This document shows positions 25,256 through 33,550 of a stretch of DNA of 64,000 bases, in pieces. This DNA comes from JANYHF01 sp031367715. Lineage in GTDB: Bacteria; Pseudomonadota; Alphaproteobacteria; Rhizobiales; Hyphomicrobiaceae. Each line of letters begins with the position of its first letter. The first letter of the stretch is position 1. Below the pieces are notes generated by a model. The model was not told where the DNA came from. It ran no database searches and saw only the letters and a list, made by a program, of their open reading frames with translations. The DNA lies in NCBI GenBank assembly GCA_031367715.1, contig JANLQJ010000066.1, forward strand, positions 1 to 64,000. Direction: 5' to 3'. Both the position numbers and the translations under genes were made by a program.

Positions 25256-27532
25256 GTGTACATTCCATCAGCAGAAAAGCACGGCAAGGGCGATCGTACC
25301 GATGGCTCGATCGGCCGTATCGTCTCGGTGACGGGCTCCAAGGCCATCGTGTTGCTTGACGACAACCGGCGCAATCGCGAATCGATGGCCAACCGGCCCG
25401 AGATGGGCACGCTGCTGGGCATCGACACCACCAACTCCATCGTTCTTGGCCTGGTCTCGGCACTGTCGGTGCCGGTGCCCGCGCAGAAAGAGGATGATCC
25501 GGAAGTCTGGATCGCTGAACTTGGGCTGGTGGGCGAACTTCCCAAGGACAAGGACGGCCGCGCGGTCAACTTCCAGCGCGGCGTCACTGCCTATCCCGCG
25601 CTCGGCGACCGCGTCCGGGTTGCCTCACGCGAAGAGCTGCTGAAAGCCTTCTCGGCCTCCGCCGATACCGCCGTAAAGGTCGGTTCGATCCGTCAGGACG
25701 CCTCGATCCCGGCCATGGTTCGGGTCGACGAAATGCTCGGCAAGCACTTCGCCATTCTCGGCACCACCGGCACCGGCAAATCCTGCACCACGGCGCTGAT
25801 CTTCCGCGCCATCCTGGAAAAGAACCCCAAAGCACACATCATTCTTCTCGACCCGCACAACGAGTATTCGACCTCGTTCGCCGACCTTGCCGAAGTGATG
25901 AACCCACACAATCTGCATCTGCCCTATTGGCTGCTGACCTGGGACGAGCTGGTCGAAGTGCTGATCGGCAAGACCGACGAACGCAAGACCGAGATGGAAA
26001 TCCTGCAGGAGCTGATCCCGCTCTGCAAAAGCAAGTATGCACAGAAATCCAACTCGAACGACCGCGTGGCTCTCAAGCGCGCGCTGGTGATGGCCAACCG
26101 TTATACGGTGGACACGCCGGTTCCCTATCGCATCTCCGATCTGCTCGCCATGATCGACGACAAGATGGGCATGCTGGAGAACAAGCGTGATCTGTCGCCG
26201 TATCGTTGGCTGAAATCGCGCATCGACATCATCTCGCAGGACCAGCGTTACGCCTTCATGTTCGGCGGCTTCACCGTCAACGACACGATGGCGCAGATCC
26301 TCGGCCGGTTGTTCCGCATTCCGGTCAACAAGAAGCCGATCACCATCCTTGAATTGACCGGTATCCCGACCGAAGTCGTCAACGTCGTGGTCTCGGTGCT
26401 GTGCCGCATGACCTTCGACTTCGCGCTGTGGGGCGAGGGCCATGTGCCTGTCACGCTGGTTTGCGAAGAGGCGCATCGCTATGTGCCCGCCAATGCCAAC
26501 ACCGGTTTTGAGCCGGCCAAGCGCGCCATCGCCAAGATCGCCAAGGAAGGGCGCAAATACGGTGCCTCGCTGTGCATCATCACGCAGCGCCCGGCCGAAA
26601 TCGATCCGACCATTCTGTCACAGTGCAACACCGTGTTCGCGCTGCGCATGTCGAACGACCGTGACCAGCAGATCGTGCAGTCCGCCATTGCCGACACCGG
26701 CTCAGGTCTGCTCGAATTCCTGCCCGCGCTTGGTTCGCGTGAAGCCATTGCCTTTGGCGACGGCATGACGCTGCCGGTGCGGATAAAATTCGACGAGCTG
26801 CCCAAGCAGCATATGCCGCGCTCCTCCACCGCCAAGTTCTCGGAAAAGTGGAACCAGGACATCGGCGACGAACAGTTCCTCAATACCGTGGTCGAGCGAT
26901 GGCGCGCTTCGGGCAATCACGCGCCGTCTGAAGAATCGCTGCTGAGCGATAGCGAGATGGCCGCTCAGCAGGTCGCTGCCGCTCAAGCCGTTTCCACGCA
27001 GGCGTTTGCGCAGCAGGCTGCCGCGCAGCAGGCCGCCCAGGCTTCGGTCTATGGCCAGGCGCCAGCACGCGCTGCGCAGACGTTCCAGCCGCGCCCGCAG
27101 GGCATGCCAAACGGGCAGCCCCAGCAGCAGGGCTACCAGCAGGCGCCGCAAAACTTCGGTGCCCCGCCCTCCTACGCGCCGCCCCAGCAACAGCAACAAC
27201 AGCCGGCCTACGCCCAGCCGATGCAGCAGCAGGCCTTCGAACCCGCCATGCAGCCGAACTATGCGCCGGCTGGCCAGACCAATTTCGGCGGCGGCTTTGC
27301 CCCGCAGCAACAGCAGCAACAGCCGAGCTTCGTGCAGGCCGGCCAGGACCCCTACGCCCAGCCGATGCAGCAGGGCTACCCGCAACCGGTCGCCCCGGCA
27401 GCGGCGCCGCGTCCGGCCAGCGGGCTACTGCGCCGCCAGCCCGCCGAGCCACCGGCTCCCGCCGCTGCCGGTGGCCTCCTCAAACGCCCCGGCGGCCTCG
27501 GCGGTCTGCTGCGTCGCCGCGAGACCAGCTAA
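25256..27532 (+). CDS. HerA-like helicase/ATPase (DUF87) with Gln/Pro/Ala-rich tail
   Basis: 758 residues from a GTG with a G-run ten bases upstream. The N-terminal HerA beta-barrel (IGRIVSVTGSKAIVLLDDN) precedes the RecA-like core, with Walker A LGTTGTGKSCTTALIFRA near residue 170 and Walker B VTLVCEEAHRYVP near residue 400. RKYGASLCIITQRPAEIDP and NTVFALRMSNDRDQQIVQ follow, typical of HerA/VirB4-superfamily DNA translocases. Residues from about 565 on are low-complexity and rich in Gln, Pro and Ala, ending in three LLRR/LLKRP-like motifs (SGLLRRQPAEP, GGLLKRPGG, GGLLRRRETS). No NurA nuclease is nearby. The tail probably mediates protein contacts. Confidence 0.88.
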   Translation: MYIPSAEKHGKGDRTDGSIGRIVSVTGSKAIVLLDDNRRNRESMANRPEMGTLLGIDTTNSIVLGLVSALSVPVPAQKEDDPEVWIAELGLVGELPKDKDGRAVNFQRGVTAYPALGDRVRVASREELLKAFSASADTAVKVGSIRQDASIPAMVRVDEMLGKHFAILGTTGTGKSCTTALIFRAILEKNPKAHIILLDPHNEYSTSFADLAEVMNPHNLHLPYWLLTWDELVEVLIGKTDERKTEMEILQELIPLCKSKYAQKSNSNDRVALKRALVMANRYTVDTPVPYRISDLLAMIDDKMGMLENKRDLSPYRWLKSRIDIISQDQRYAFMFGGFTVNDTMAQILGRLFRIPVNKKPITILELTGIPTEVVNVVVSVLCRMTFDFALWGEGHVPVTLVCEEAHRYVPANANTGFEPAKRAIAKIAKEGRKYGASLCIITQRPAEIDPTILSQCNTVFALRMSNDRDQQIVQSAIADTGSGLLEFLPALGSREAIAFGDGMTLPVRIKFDELPKQHMPRSSTAKFSEKWNQDIGDEQFLNTVVERWRASGNHAPSEESLLSDSEMAAQQVAAAQAVSTQAFAQQAAAQQAAQASVYGQAPARAAQTFQPRPQGMPNGQPQQQGYQQAPQNFGAPPSYAPPQQQQQQPAYAQPMQQQAFEPAMQPNYAPAGQTNFGGGFAPQQQQQQPSFVQAGQDPYAQPMQQGYPQPVAPAAAPRPASGLLRRQPAEPPAPAAAGGLLKRPGGLGGLLRRRETS

Positions 27533-27534
27533 TG

Positions 27535-28133
27535 CTGTGACTCATTCAAATAGTGCCCACCAGTGTCATCCTCGGGACTAGCCCATGGCGGTCCGGGTGG
27601 ATTTTTGGGGACCTGGAGCATGGCATTGATTCGTCTGTGATTCGAGACGCTTGGCGGCAAACTCGACACGGGAAGGGACCAATGCCATGCAGCACAAGAC
27701 GACCCTGATGCACGAGCTTCTCAAACCGATGCCGTGGGGCCGCTTGGATCGGCTTGTGGAACTGCATGGCGCGGACAAGGGCGTGCGCAGGCTGTCGACC
27801 AAGAGCCAGCGGCTTGCCCTCCTGCAGGCGCAATCTTCGGGTGCGGTCAGCCTGCGCGAGATCGAAGCGACGCTGGCCAGCCATCGCAACCGGCTCTATC
27901 ACCTCCGCGCCGAGCCGGCCAACGCGCCATCGCCAGCCCGCTGACCTTGGCGCGCCCGGCGCGCGCCAACCGGATGCATTTCAAGACCATCGCGGAGCTG
28001 ATGAAACCACCGCGCCAGTCTGCCGCGATGCCTCCAACCCGCTCGGATTTGCGCTATGATCAACGAACCGAACAGCCGTGGGACAAGCCCGAGGATGACA
28101 TATCGGGATCATTTGAATGGTGCAGAACACGAG
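27535..28133. repeat. Inverted repeat ends flanking an IS remnant
   Basis: The left end (about 27535-27584: TGTGACTCATTCAAATAGTG, then CATCCTCGGG) and the right end (28080-28133: GGGACAAGCCCGAGGATGAC, ending AACACGAG) are inverted copies of the same sequence. They match the two ends of the 220-bp element at 59654-59873. The material between, including the dead transposase fragment at 27687-27944, looks like an insertion into, or replacement of, the element's interior. Bases 27945-28079 contain only decayed transposase-like sequence. Confidence 0.65.
27687..27944 (+). pseudogene. IS4-type transposase N-terminal fragment (DUF4372)
   Basis: Starts MQHKTTLMHELLKPMPWGRL and continues DRLVELHGADKGVRRLSTKS, then LREIEATLASHRNRLYHL. 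This closely matches the DUF4372 N-terminal domain of IS4-family transposases. The reading frame stops at 27944, where the family normally continues with a RSTLADANR-like segment; similar residues (LTLARPARANRMHFKTIAELM) appear in another frame just downstream. The DDE catalytic domain is gone, so the element cannot move by itself. Confidence 0.8.
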
Positions 28134-28209
28134 CCCGATCCTGGACCTCAACAAAGAGATCTCAATTGCCGCTTCAGCAACGCCGCAACGTAACTCTGGG
28201 CGTTGAATT

Positions 28210-28434
28210 CTAGATCAGCGGCCTTGACCATCTCGCCGGCTGGTCGCCGCGCGGCGAGCAGTCGAGCCTGCCCGGGCCGGAGGTGGCATTGGCGAAAAAC
28301 GACGCGGCTTCGGTCCAGCGGCGGTATTGGGGCGTCAGTCGCGGCACTTCCTTGCGCAGCGAATTCGAGTTGACGTCACCATAAAGCGAGGTGAGTTGGG
28401 CAAGCGTCGTGATGTCGGTATCGGAACTGGTCAT
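28210..28434 (-). pseudogene. Truncated pyridoxamine 5'-phosphate oxidase-like flavoprotein
   Basis: The 74 residues start MTSSDTDITTLAQLTSLYGD and run through PRLTPQYRRWTEAASFFANATSGPGRLDCSPRGDQ. This is the N-terminus of a PPOX-class FMN-binding protein, a family usually of about 200 residues. The match ends at the RGD motif and the frame stops 8 residues later, next to the repeat-flanked IS remnant. It starts 13 bases downstream of gor with a GGGAAG ribosome-binding site, so it was once a gor-PPOX operon. Deletion by the mobile element is the likely cause. Confidence 0.75.
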
Positions 28435-28446
28435 GTGGTTGCTTCC

Positions 28447-29823
28447 CTACACTCCCGTCCACTTCGTCCGCATGGTGACCAATTCCTCGGCCGCAGTGGG
28501 ATGTACCGCCACCGTGGCGTCGAACTGGGCCTTGGTCGCCCCCATCTTCACTGCGATGCCGGCCAGCTGTGCCATTTCTCCGGCGTCCGGGCCGAGGATG
28601 TGCACGCCCAGCACGCGATCCGTTTTGGCATCGACGATGAGCTTCATGAGCATACGCTCTTGCCGGCCGGACAGCGTGTGACGCATGGGGCGGAAGCTGG
28701 TTTTGTAGATGTGGACATCGCCATGGGCTTTGCGCGCCTGTGCTTCGGTGAGGCCGACCGTGCCCAGCTCGGGCGAGGTGAACACTGCCGTCGGCACGCC
28801 GCTATGGTCGACCTTGGTGGGTTGGCCCCCGAACACGCTATCGGCAAAGGCGTGGCCCTCGCGGATGGCAACCGGCGTCAGGTTCAACCGGTTGGTGACA
28901 TCGCCGACGGCGTGGATGCTGGGGACGGCAGTCATGGAATACTCGTCGACCGCAACGGCGCCGTGCTGGTCGAGCGCGACGCCAGCTGCCTCCAACCCGA
29001 GGCCGGCGGTGTTGGGGACGCGGCCCGTCGCGGCCATGATGGCGCTGGCCGCGATGACGCTGCCGTCGCTGAGCGTGACGGTGACGCCATCGCCCGACTT
29101 GTCGACCCGGGTTGGCGTAACGCCGCAGCGCACTTTGATGCCCTTGCGATCATATTCGGTATGCAGCGCCTGGCGCAGATCGTCGTCGAAACCGCGCAGG
29201 ATTTCGTCGCCGCGATAGAGCAGCGTTACTTCGCTGCCGAGCCCGTGGAAAATGCCGGCGAACTCGACCGCGATATAGCCGCCGCCGACGATGACGATGC
29301 TTTTGGGCTGCTTGGCGAGATGCAGCGCCTCGTTCGAGGTGATGGCGTGCTGGCAGCCAGGGATTGCATGATCGACAAACGGCGTTGCCCCGGTCGCGAT
29401 CAGGATGTGCTTGGCGGTAATGTTACGATTGACCGCCGTCAAACGCACAGTATGCGGCCCTTCTACCACAGCGCGCGTCTTCAGCAGTTGCGCCCCAGCG
29501 CCCTCCAGGGCTTTGACGTAGAGCCCTTCAAGCCGCGCGATTTCCTGGTCCTTATTGGCGATCAGTTTCGCCCAATTGAAGCTGGGTTTTTCGATGCTCC
29601 AGCCATAGCCGGCGGCATCCTCGAAATCGTCGGCAAAGCGGCTGGCGTAGACCAGCAGCTTCTTGGGCACGCAGCCCCGGATGACGCAGGTGCCACCGGT
29701 GCGAAATTCCTCGGCGATCGCGACCTTGGCGCCATAGCCCGCCGATATGCGCGCGGCCCTGACGCCGCCCGAGCCCGCGCCAATGACGAACAGGTCGTAG
29801 TCGTATTGCTGATTGTCAGTCAT
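28447..29823 (-). CDS. gor: Glutathione-disulfide reductase
   Basis: Reduces oxidised glutathione with NADPH in the cytosol. 458 residues: FAD site DLFVIGAGSGGVRAARISAGYG; redox disulfide GGTCVIRGCVPKKLLVYAS; nucleotide site SIVIVGGGYIAVEFAGIFHGLG followed by LLYRGDEILRGFD, with the Arg that favours NADPH; C-terminal active-site HPTAAEELVTM. The ATG at 29823 gives the normal N-terminus; the extra frame up to 29940 is intergenic. It lies downstream of rpiA, separated by a hairpin-bearing 113-bp gap. Confidence 0.95.
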   Translation of the reverse strand: MTDNQQYDYDLFVIGAGSGGVRAARISAGYGAKVAIAEEFRTGGTCVIRGCVPKKLLVYASRFADDFEDAAGYGWSIEKPSFNWAKLIANKDQEIARLEGLYVKALEGAGAQLLKTRAVVEGPHTVRLTAVNRNITAKHILIATGATPFVDHAIPGCQHAITSNEALHLAKQPKSIVIVGGGYIAVEFAGIFHGLGSEVTLLYRGDEILRGFDDDLRQALHTEYDRKGIKVRCGVTPTRVDKSGDGVTVTLSDGSVIAASAIMAATGRVPNTAGLGLEAAGVALDQHGAVAVDEYSMTAVPSIHAVGDVTNRLNLTPVAIREGHAFADSVFGGQPTKVDHSGVPTAVFTSPELGTVGLTEAQARKAHGDVHIYKTSFRPMRHTLSGRQERMLMKLIVDAKTDRVLGVHILGPDAGEMAQLAGIAVKMGATKAQFDATVAVHPTAAEELVTMRTKWTGV

Positions 29824-29877
29824 CGTCACAAAATACCCTTTGAGCGAGGAATGCTCCCAATTCCTTTGCGCCTCCGC

Positions 29878-29930
29878 GCAAGGCGGGCACCTTCTCCTTA
29901 TGGGAGAAGGGATAAGCTCGGGCACCTGCT
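29878..29930. repeat. Short palindromic intergenic repeat
   Basis: Between rpiA and gor, CCTTCTCCTTATGGGAGAAGG forms a hairpin inside a sequence (GCGGGCACCTTCTCC...GGGATAAGC) of a kind repeated in many Hyphomicrobiales genomes. It could act as a weak transcription terminator or an mRNA stabiliser. A related motif lies at 35165-35195. Confidence 0.5.
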
Positions 29931-29936
29931 GTTGGA

Positions 29937-30671
29937 TCAATTAGTCCCTGGCGCCAGGATCGTCTCGACGCCATCGGGGCCGCCGATCAAGGCTTGATCG
30001 CACAGGCCGATGAACAGGCCGTGCTCGACCACGCCCGGAATGATGCGCAGGGCCGCTGCGAGGTCGAACGGCTCGATGATGCGGCCGAACGAGCAATCGA
30101 GGATCAGATTGCCGTTCTCGGTCGTGAACGGCTTGCCGGCCTTGTCGCGCCGCAGCTCGATCAGGCCCTCGCAGCCGATCTCGCGCACCATGGCGGCAAC
30201 CATGTTGCGGGTCGCCGTGACGCCAAACGGTACCACCTCGACCGGCAGCGGAAAGCGGCCGAGATTGGCCACCTTCTTGGAGACGTCGGCGATCACGATC
30301 AAGCGGTCCGACGCTGTCGCCACGATCTTTTCGCGTAACAGCGCTCCGCCACCGCCCTTTATCAGAGTCAGGATCGGGTCGATCTCGTCGGCACCATCGA
30401 TGGTGAGGTCGAGGTGCGGTTCTAGGTCGAGGGTCGACAGCCGGATGCCGGCGGCTTCGGCCAACTTGCGCGTCGCCTCGGAGGTCGGCACGCATAGGAC
30501 ATCGAGGCCCGCGCGCACCCGTTCGCCCAGCACCTGCACCAGCTTGGCCGCCGTCGAGCCGGTGCCGAGACCGAGCTTCATGCCCGGCTGCACCAGCATG
30601 ACGGCGGCCACCGCCGCAGCGAGCTTTTGCCCATCGGCAATGGTCAGTTTTATTGCTGCACTCGCCGCCAT
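29937..30671 (-). CDS. rpiA: Ribose-5-phosphate isomerase A
   Basis: Interconverts ribose 5-phosphate and ribulose 5-phosphate in the pentose phosphate pathway. 244 residues with the family blocks KLGLGTGSTAAKLV (phosphate loop), VPTSEATRKLAEAAGI, LDLTIDGADEIDP (catalytic Asp), LIKGGGGALLREKIVA and FPLPVEVVPFG. GAGGG precedes the ATG and the gene starts 10 bases after gabD, so gabD-rpiA (and perhaps gor) form an operon. Confidence 0.96.
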   Translation of the reverse strand: MAASAAIKLTIADGQKLAAAVAAVMLVQPGMKLGLGTGSTAAKLVQVLGERVRAGLDVLCVPTSEATRKLAEAAGIRLSTLDLEPHLDLTIDGADEIDPILTLIKGGGGALLREKIVATASDRLIVIADVSKKVANLGRFPLPVEVVPFGVTATRNMVAAMVREIGCEGLIELRRDKAGKPFTTENGNLILDCSFGRIIEPFDLAAALRIIPGVVEHGLFIGLCDQALIGGPDGVETILAPGTN

Positions 30672-30681
30672 GAATTAGCCC

Positions 30682-32127
30682 TCAGGAAACGCCGCCCATC
30701 AGCATGTACTTGACCTCGAGGAATTCCTCGACGCCGTGATGCGAACCTTCGCGGCCAAGCCCGCTTTCTTTCATGCCGCCGAACGGCACCAGCTCGGACG
30801 AGATGATACCCTCGTTGATGCCGATGATGCCATATTCCAGCGCTTCGCCGACGCGCCAGACGCGGCCGATGTCGCGCGAGTAGAAATAGGAGGCGAGGCC
30901 AAATTCGGTGTCGTTGGCCAGCTTGATTACTTCGTCTTCGGTTTTGAAGCGGAACAGCGGCGCGACCGGGCCGAACGTCTCCTCGCGCGCTACCTTCATG
31001 TCGGAGCTGACGCCGGTCATGATGGTTGGCTCAAAGAAGTTGCCGCCGAGCTTGTGACGCTTGCCGCCCACGACGATCTTGGCGCCCTTGGCAAGCGCAT
31101 CGGCGATGTGCTCCTCGACCTTCTCGACTGCGGCCTTGTTGATCAGCGGCCCGGTGGTGACACCATCATCGGCGCCATTGCCCATTTTGAGCTTCTTGAC
31201 CTCGACCGCCAGTTTCTCGGCAAAATTGTCGTAGACACTGTCCTGCACATAGATGCGGTTGGCGCACACACAAGTCTGGCCGGCATTGCGGTACTTCGAC
31301 ATCATGGCACCGGCGACGGCCTTGTCGAGATCGGCGTCGTCAAACACGATAAAGGGCGCATTGCCGCCCAGCTCCATGCCGACCTTTTTCACGGTTTTGG
31401 CGCACTCGGAAATGAGCTGCTTGCCGATTTCGGTCGACCCGGTGAAGGTCAACATACGCACGGTCGGATTGCTGGTCAGCTCGGCACCGATAATACTGGC
31501 CTTGCCGGTGATGACGTTAAACACGCCCTTCGGGATACCGGCCTGATGGGCCAGTTCTGCCAGCGCCAATGCCGTCAATGGCGTCTCGGAGGCGGGCTTC
31601 AGCACCATGGTGCAGCCGACGGCCAGCGCTGGGCCAGCCTTGCGGGTGATCATGGCGGCAGGGAAATTCCACGGCGTAATGGCGGCGACGACACCCACCG
31701 GCTGTTTGATGCAGACCACGCGCGCATCGTTCTTGAAGGTAGGGATGGTCTCGCCGCGAATGCGCTTGGCTTCCTCGGCGAAGAACTCGATGAAGCTGGC
31801 GGCATAGGCCACTTCACCCTTGGCCTCGGCCAGCGGCTTGCCCTGCTCGGCCGTTATGATGGCAGCGATTTTGTCGGTGTTCTCGATGATCAGATTGTAC
31901 CAGGCGCGCATCAGATTGCAGCGCTCCTTGGCGGTTTTCTTCGACCATGCTGGCAGCGCGGCGTTGGCGGCGTCAATGGCTGCCTTGGTCTCCTTGGCGC
32001 CCATCATCGGCACCTTGGCGATCGCCTCGCCGGTCGCCTTGTTGGTCACCACGAGTTTGCCCTCGCCGGTCCATGCGCCGTCAATATAGTTGCGCTCGCG
32101 GATAAGGGTTTCGACGCGCTGGTCCAT
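30682..32127 (-). CDS. gabD: NAD(P)-dependent succinate-semialdehyde dehydrogenase family
   Basis: An aldehyde dehydrogenase of 481 residues. Motifs: ITPWNFPAAMITRKAGPALAVG, FTGSTEIGKQL, catalytic Glu in KVGMELGGNAPFIVFDDADLD, nucleophile Cys in RNAGQTCVCANRIYV, and the C-terminal GINEGIISSELVPFGGMKESGLGREGSHHG typical of GabD. It would convert succinate semialdehyde to succinate (GABA or related catabolism); glutarate semialdehyde is an alternative substrate. It is first in the gabD-rpiA unit and divergent from the ABC importer, with 258 bp between. Confidence 0.92.
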   Translation of the reverse strand: MDQRVETLIRERNYIDGAWTGEGKLVVTNKATGEAIAKVPMMGAKETKAAIDAANAALPAWSKKTAKERCNLMRAWYNLIIENTDKIAAIITAEQGKPLAEAKGEVAYAASFIEFFAEEAKRIRGETIPTFKNDARVVCIKQPVGVVAAITPWNFPAAMITRKAGPALAVGCTMVLKPASETPLTALALAELAHQAGIPKGVFNVITGKASIIGAELTSNPTVRMLTFTGSTEIGKQLISECAKTVKKVGMELGGNAPFIVFDDADLDKAVAGAMMSKYRNAGQTCVCANRIYVQDSVYDNFAEKLAVEVKKLKMGNGADDGVTTGPLINKAAVEKVEEHIADALAKGAKIVVGGKRHKLGGNFFEPTIMTGVSSDMKVAREETFGPVAPLFRFKTEDEVIKLANDTEFGLASYFYSRDIGRVWRVGEALEYGIIGINEGIISSELVPFGGMKESGLGREGSHHGVEEFLEVKYMLMGGVS

Positions 32128-32332
32128 GGTGGTGGTCCTCTTGGGGGGATGGGGGTTCGCTGGTTGCGGGCAATATCTACCATTGCGGCGGGAAGCTCAA
32201 GCGGTCGTGACGGAGGAGCTATTGGGGCGCTTGGCCCTAAACCCAATTCAGCCTCGGCGCCCCCTCAGCGGTTCACATTTTGTAAGAAAGTAATCGGTTG
32301 CCGGCGCCCGTTCAGCCGTGCAAACTTGCTCC

Positions 32333-32348
32333 GCGTAAGCGTTTACGC
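32333..32348. promoter_or_regulatory. Candidate LacI-family operator
   Basis: GCGTAAGCGTTTACGC is a 16-bp palindrome with only one symmetric mismatch pair. Its AAGCGTTT core fits the central AARCGYTT-type operators of LacI/GalR repressors. It lies 38 bp before the ATG of the sugar-binding protein gene. Repression of the importer by a LacI-type regulator is inferred; no such regulator is in the window. Confidence 0.55.
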
Positions 32349-32385
32349 CAAGCTTCATCAAGACCGATCCCCGGAGAAACGCCTC

Positions 32386-33396
32386 ATGTTCCGCTCACTG
32401 TTATTGACCACGGTTGCCGCCGCGTCATTGTTCGCTGCGGGCCCGTCGCTTGCCGATACTAAGGGCATGAAGATTGCCCTGTCCAACAACTACGCCGGCA
32501 ATTCCTGGCGCCAGTCCATGCTCAAGAGCTGGGACAAGGTTACCAAGAAGGCGGTTGCTGACGGCATTGTCACCGCCGCCGATCCCTTCACCACCGCCGA
32601 AAACCAGGTGACCGAGCAGGCCGCGCAGATTCAGAACCTGATCCTGCAGGGCTACAACGCCATTGTCATCAACGCCGCTTCGCCCGACGCCCTCAATGGC
32701 GTCATCAAGCAGGCTTGCGATGCCAAGATCATCGTCGTCTCGTTCGACGGCATCGTCAAAGAGCCGTGCGCCTGGCGCATCGCCGTCAACTTCAAGAAGA
32801 TGGGCGAAACCCAGCTCGACTATCTCGCCAAGCGCATGCCCGAGGGCGGCAATCTGCTTGAGATTCGTGGCCTCGCAGGCGTGTTCGTCGATGACGAGAT
32901 CAGCGCCGGCATCCACGCGGGCGTGGCCAAGTATCCGCAGTTCAAGATTGTCGGCTCGGTGCACGGCAATTGGGCCCAGGAAGTGGCCCAGAAGGAAGTT
33001 GCCGGCATCCTGCCGTCGCTCCCTGACGTCAAGGCCGTAGTCACCCAGGGCGGTGATGGCTATGGCGCGGCGCAGGCGTTCGCAGCAGCAAAACGCCCGA
33101 CCCCGCTGATCATCATGGGCAACCGGCAGGACGAGCTGCAGTGGTGGAAAGAGCAAAAGGACGCCAACAAGTATGAGACTATGTCGGTCTCGATCGCTCC
33201 GGGCGTCTCGACCCTCGCGTTCTGGGTGGCGCAGATGATCCTCGACGGCAAGGACGTGCCCAAGGATTTGACCGTGCCGTTCCTGCAGATCGACCAGCCG
33301 GGCCTGGAAGACAGCCTGAAAACCACCGAAAAAGGTGGCGTGGCCAATGTCGAATACAGCGCCGAAGACGCCGCCAAGGTCGTGGCCGGGAAGTAA
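32386..33396 (+). CDS. Sugar ABC transporter substrate-binding protein
   Basis: A 336-residue periplasmic protein with a signal peptide (MFRSLLLTTVAAASLFAAGP, cleavage near SLA-DTK) and a periplasmic-binding-protein type 1 fold: MKIALSNNYAGNSWRQSML, QAAQIQNLILQGYNAIVINAAS, KIIVVSFDG, VTQGGDGYGAAQAF. The start at 32386, after GGAGA, is the signal-peptide start; the frame runs open far upstream only because it is antisense to gabD. It is first in a binding protein-ATPase-permease-permease importer operon. Ligand unknown; ribose, xylose or related sugars are possible. Confidence 0.92.
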   Translation: MFRSLLLTTVAAASLFAAGPSLADTKGMKIALSNNYAGNSWRQSMLKSWDKVTKKAVADGIVTAADPFTTAENQVTEQAAQIQNLILQGYNAIVINAASPDALNGVIKQACDAKIIVVSFDGIVKEPCAWRIAVNFKKMGETQLDYLAKRMPEGGNLLEIRGLAGVFVDDEISAGIHAGVAKYPQFKIVGSVHGNWAQEVAQKEVAGILPSLPDVKAVVTQGGDGYGAAQAFAAAKRPTPLIIMGNRQDELQWWKEQKDANKYETMSVSIAPGVSTLAFWVAQMILDGKDVPKDLTVPFLQIDQPGLEDSLKTTEKGGVANVEYSAEDAAKVVAGK

Positions 33397-33410
33397 GTGC
33401 AGCGTCGGTC

Positions 33411-33530
33411 GCTTACCCCCCACCCTAGTCCTCCCCCTCAAAGGGGGAGGACATCTGTTCGTCGTTCGTCGCACCTTCTCGTCACAAACACCGACCGGAC
33501 TCCCTCCCCCTTGAGGGGGGAGGGTGCGCC
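33411..33530. repeat. Pair of palindromic repeats between the binding protein and ATPase genes
   Basis: Two hairpins, 33428-33452 (GTCCTCCCCCT-CAA-AGGGGGAGGAC) and 33502-33524 (CCCTCCCCC...GGGGGGAGGG), form a repeat module frequent in Hyphomicrobiales intergenic regions. Position suggests it stabilises or terminates part of the transcript so that the binding protein is made in excess. It also supplies the sequence just upstream of the ATPase start, which lacks a good ribosome-binding site. Confidence 0.65.
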
Positions 33531-33550
33531 GCAGGTTGGTAATCATTCGC

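Noticed and set aside
30736..32385. A long upstream extension of the sugar-binding protein frame.
   Set aside because: It is antisense to gabD; the signal peptide and ribosome-binding site place the start at 32386.
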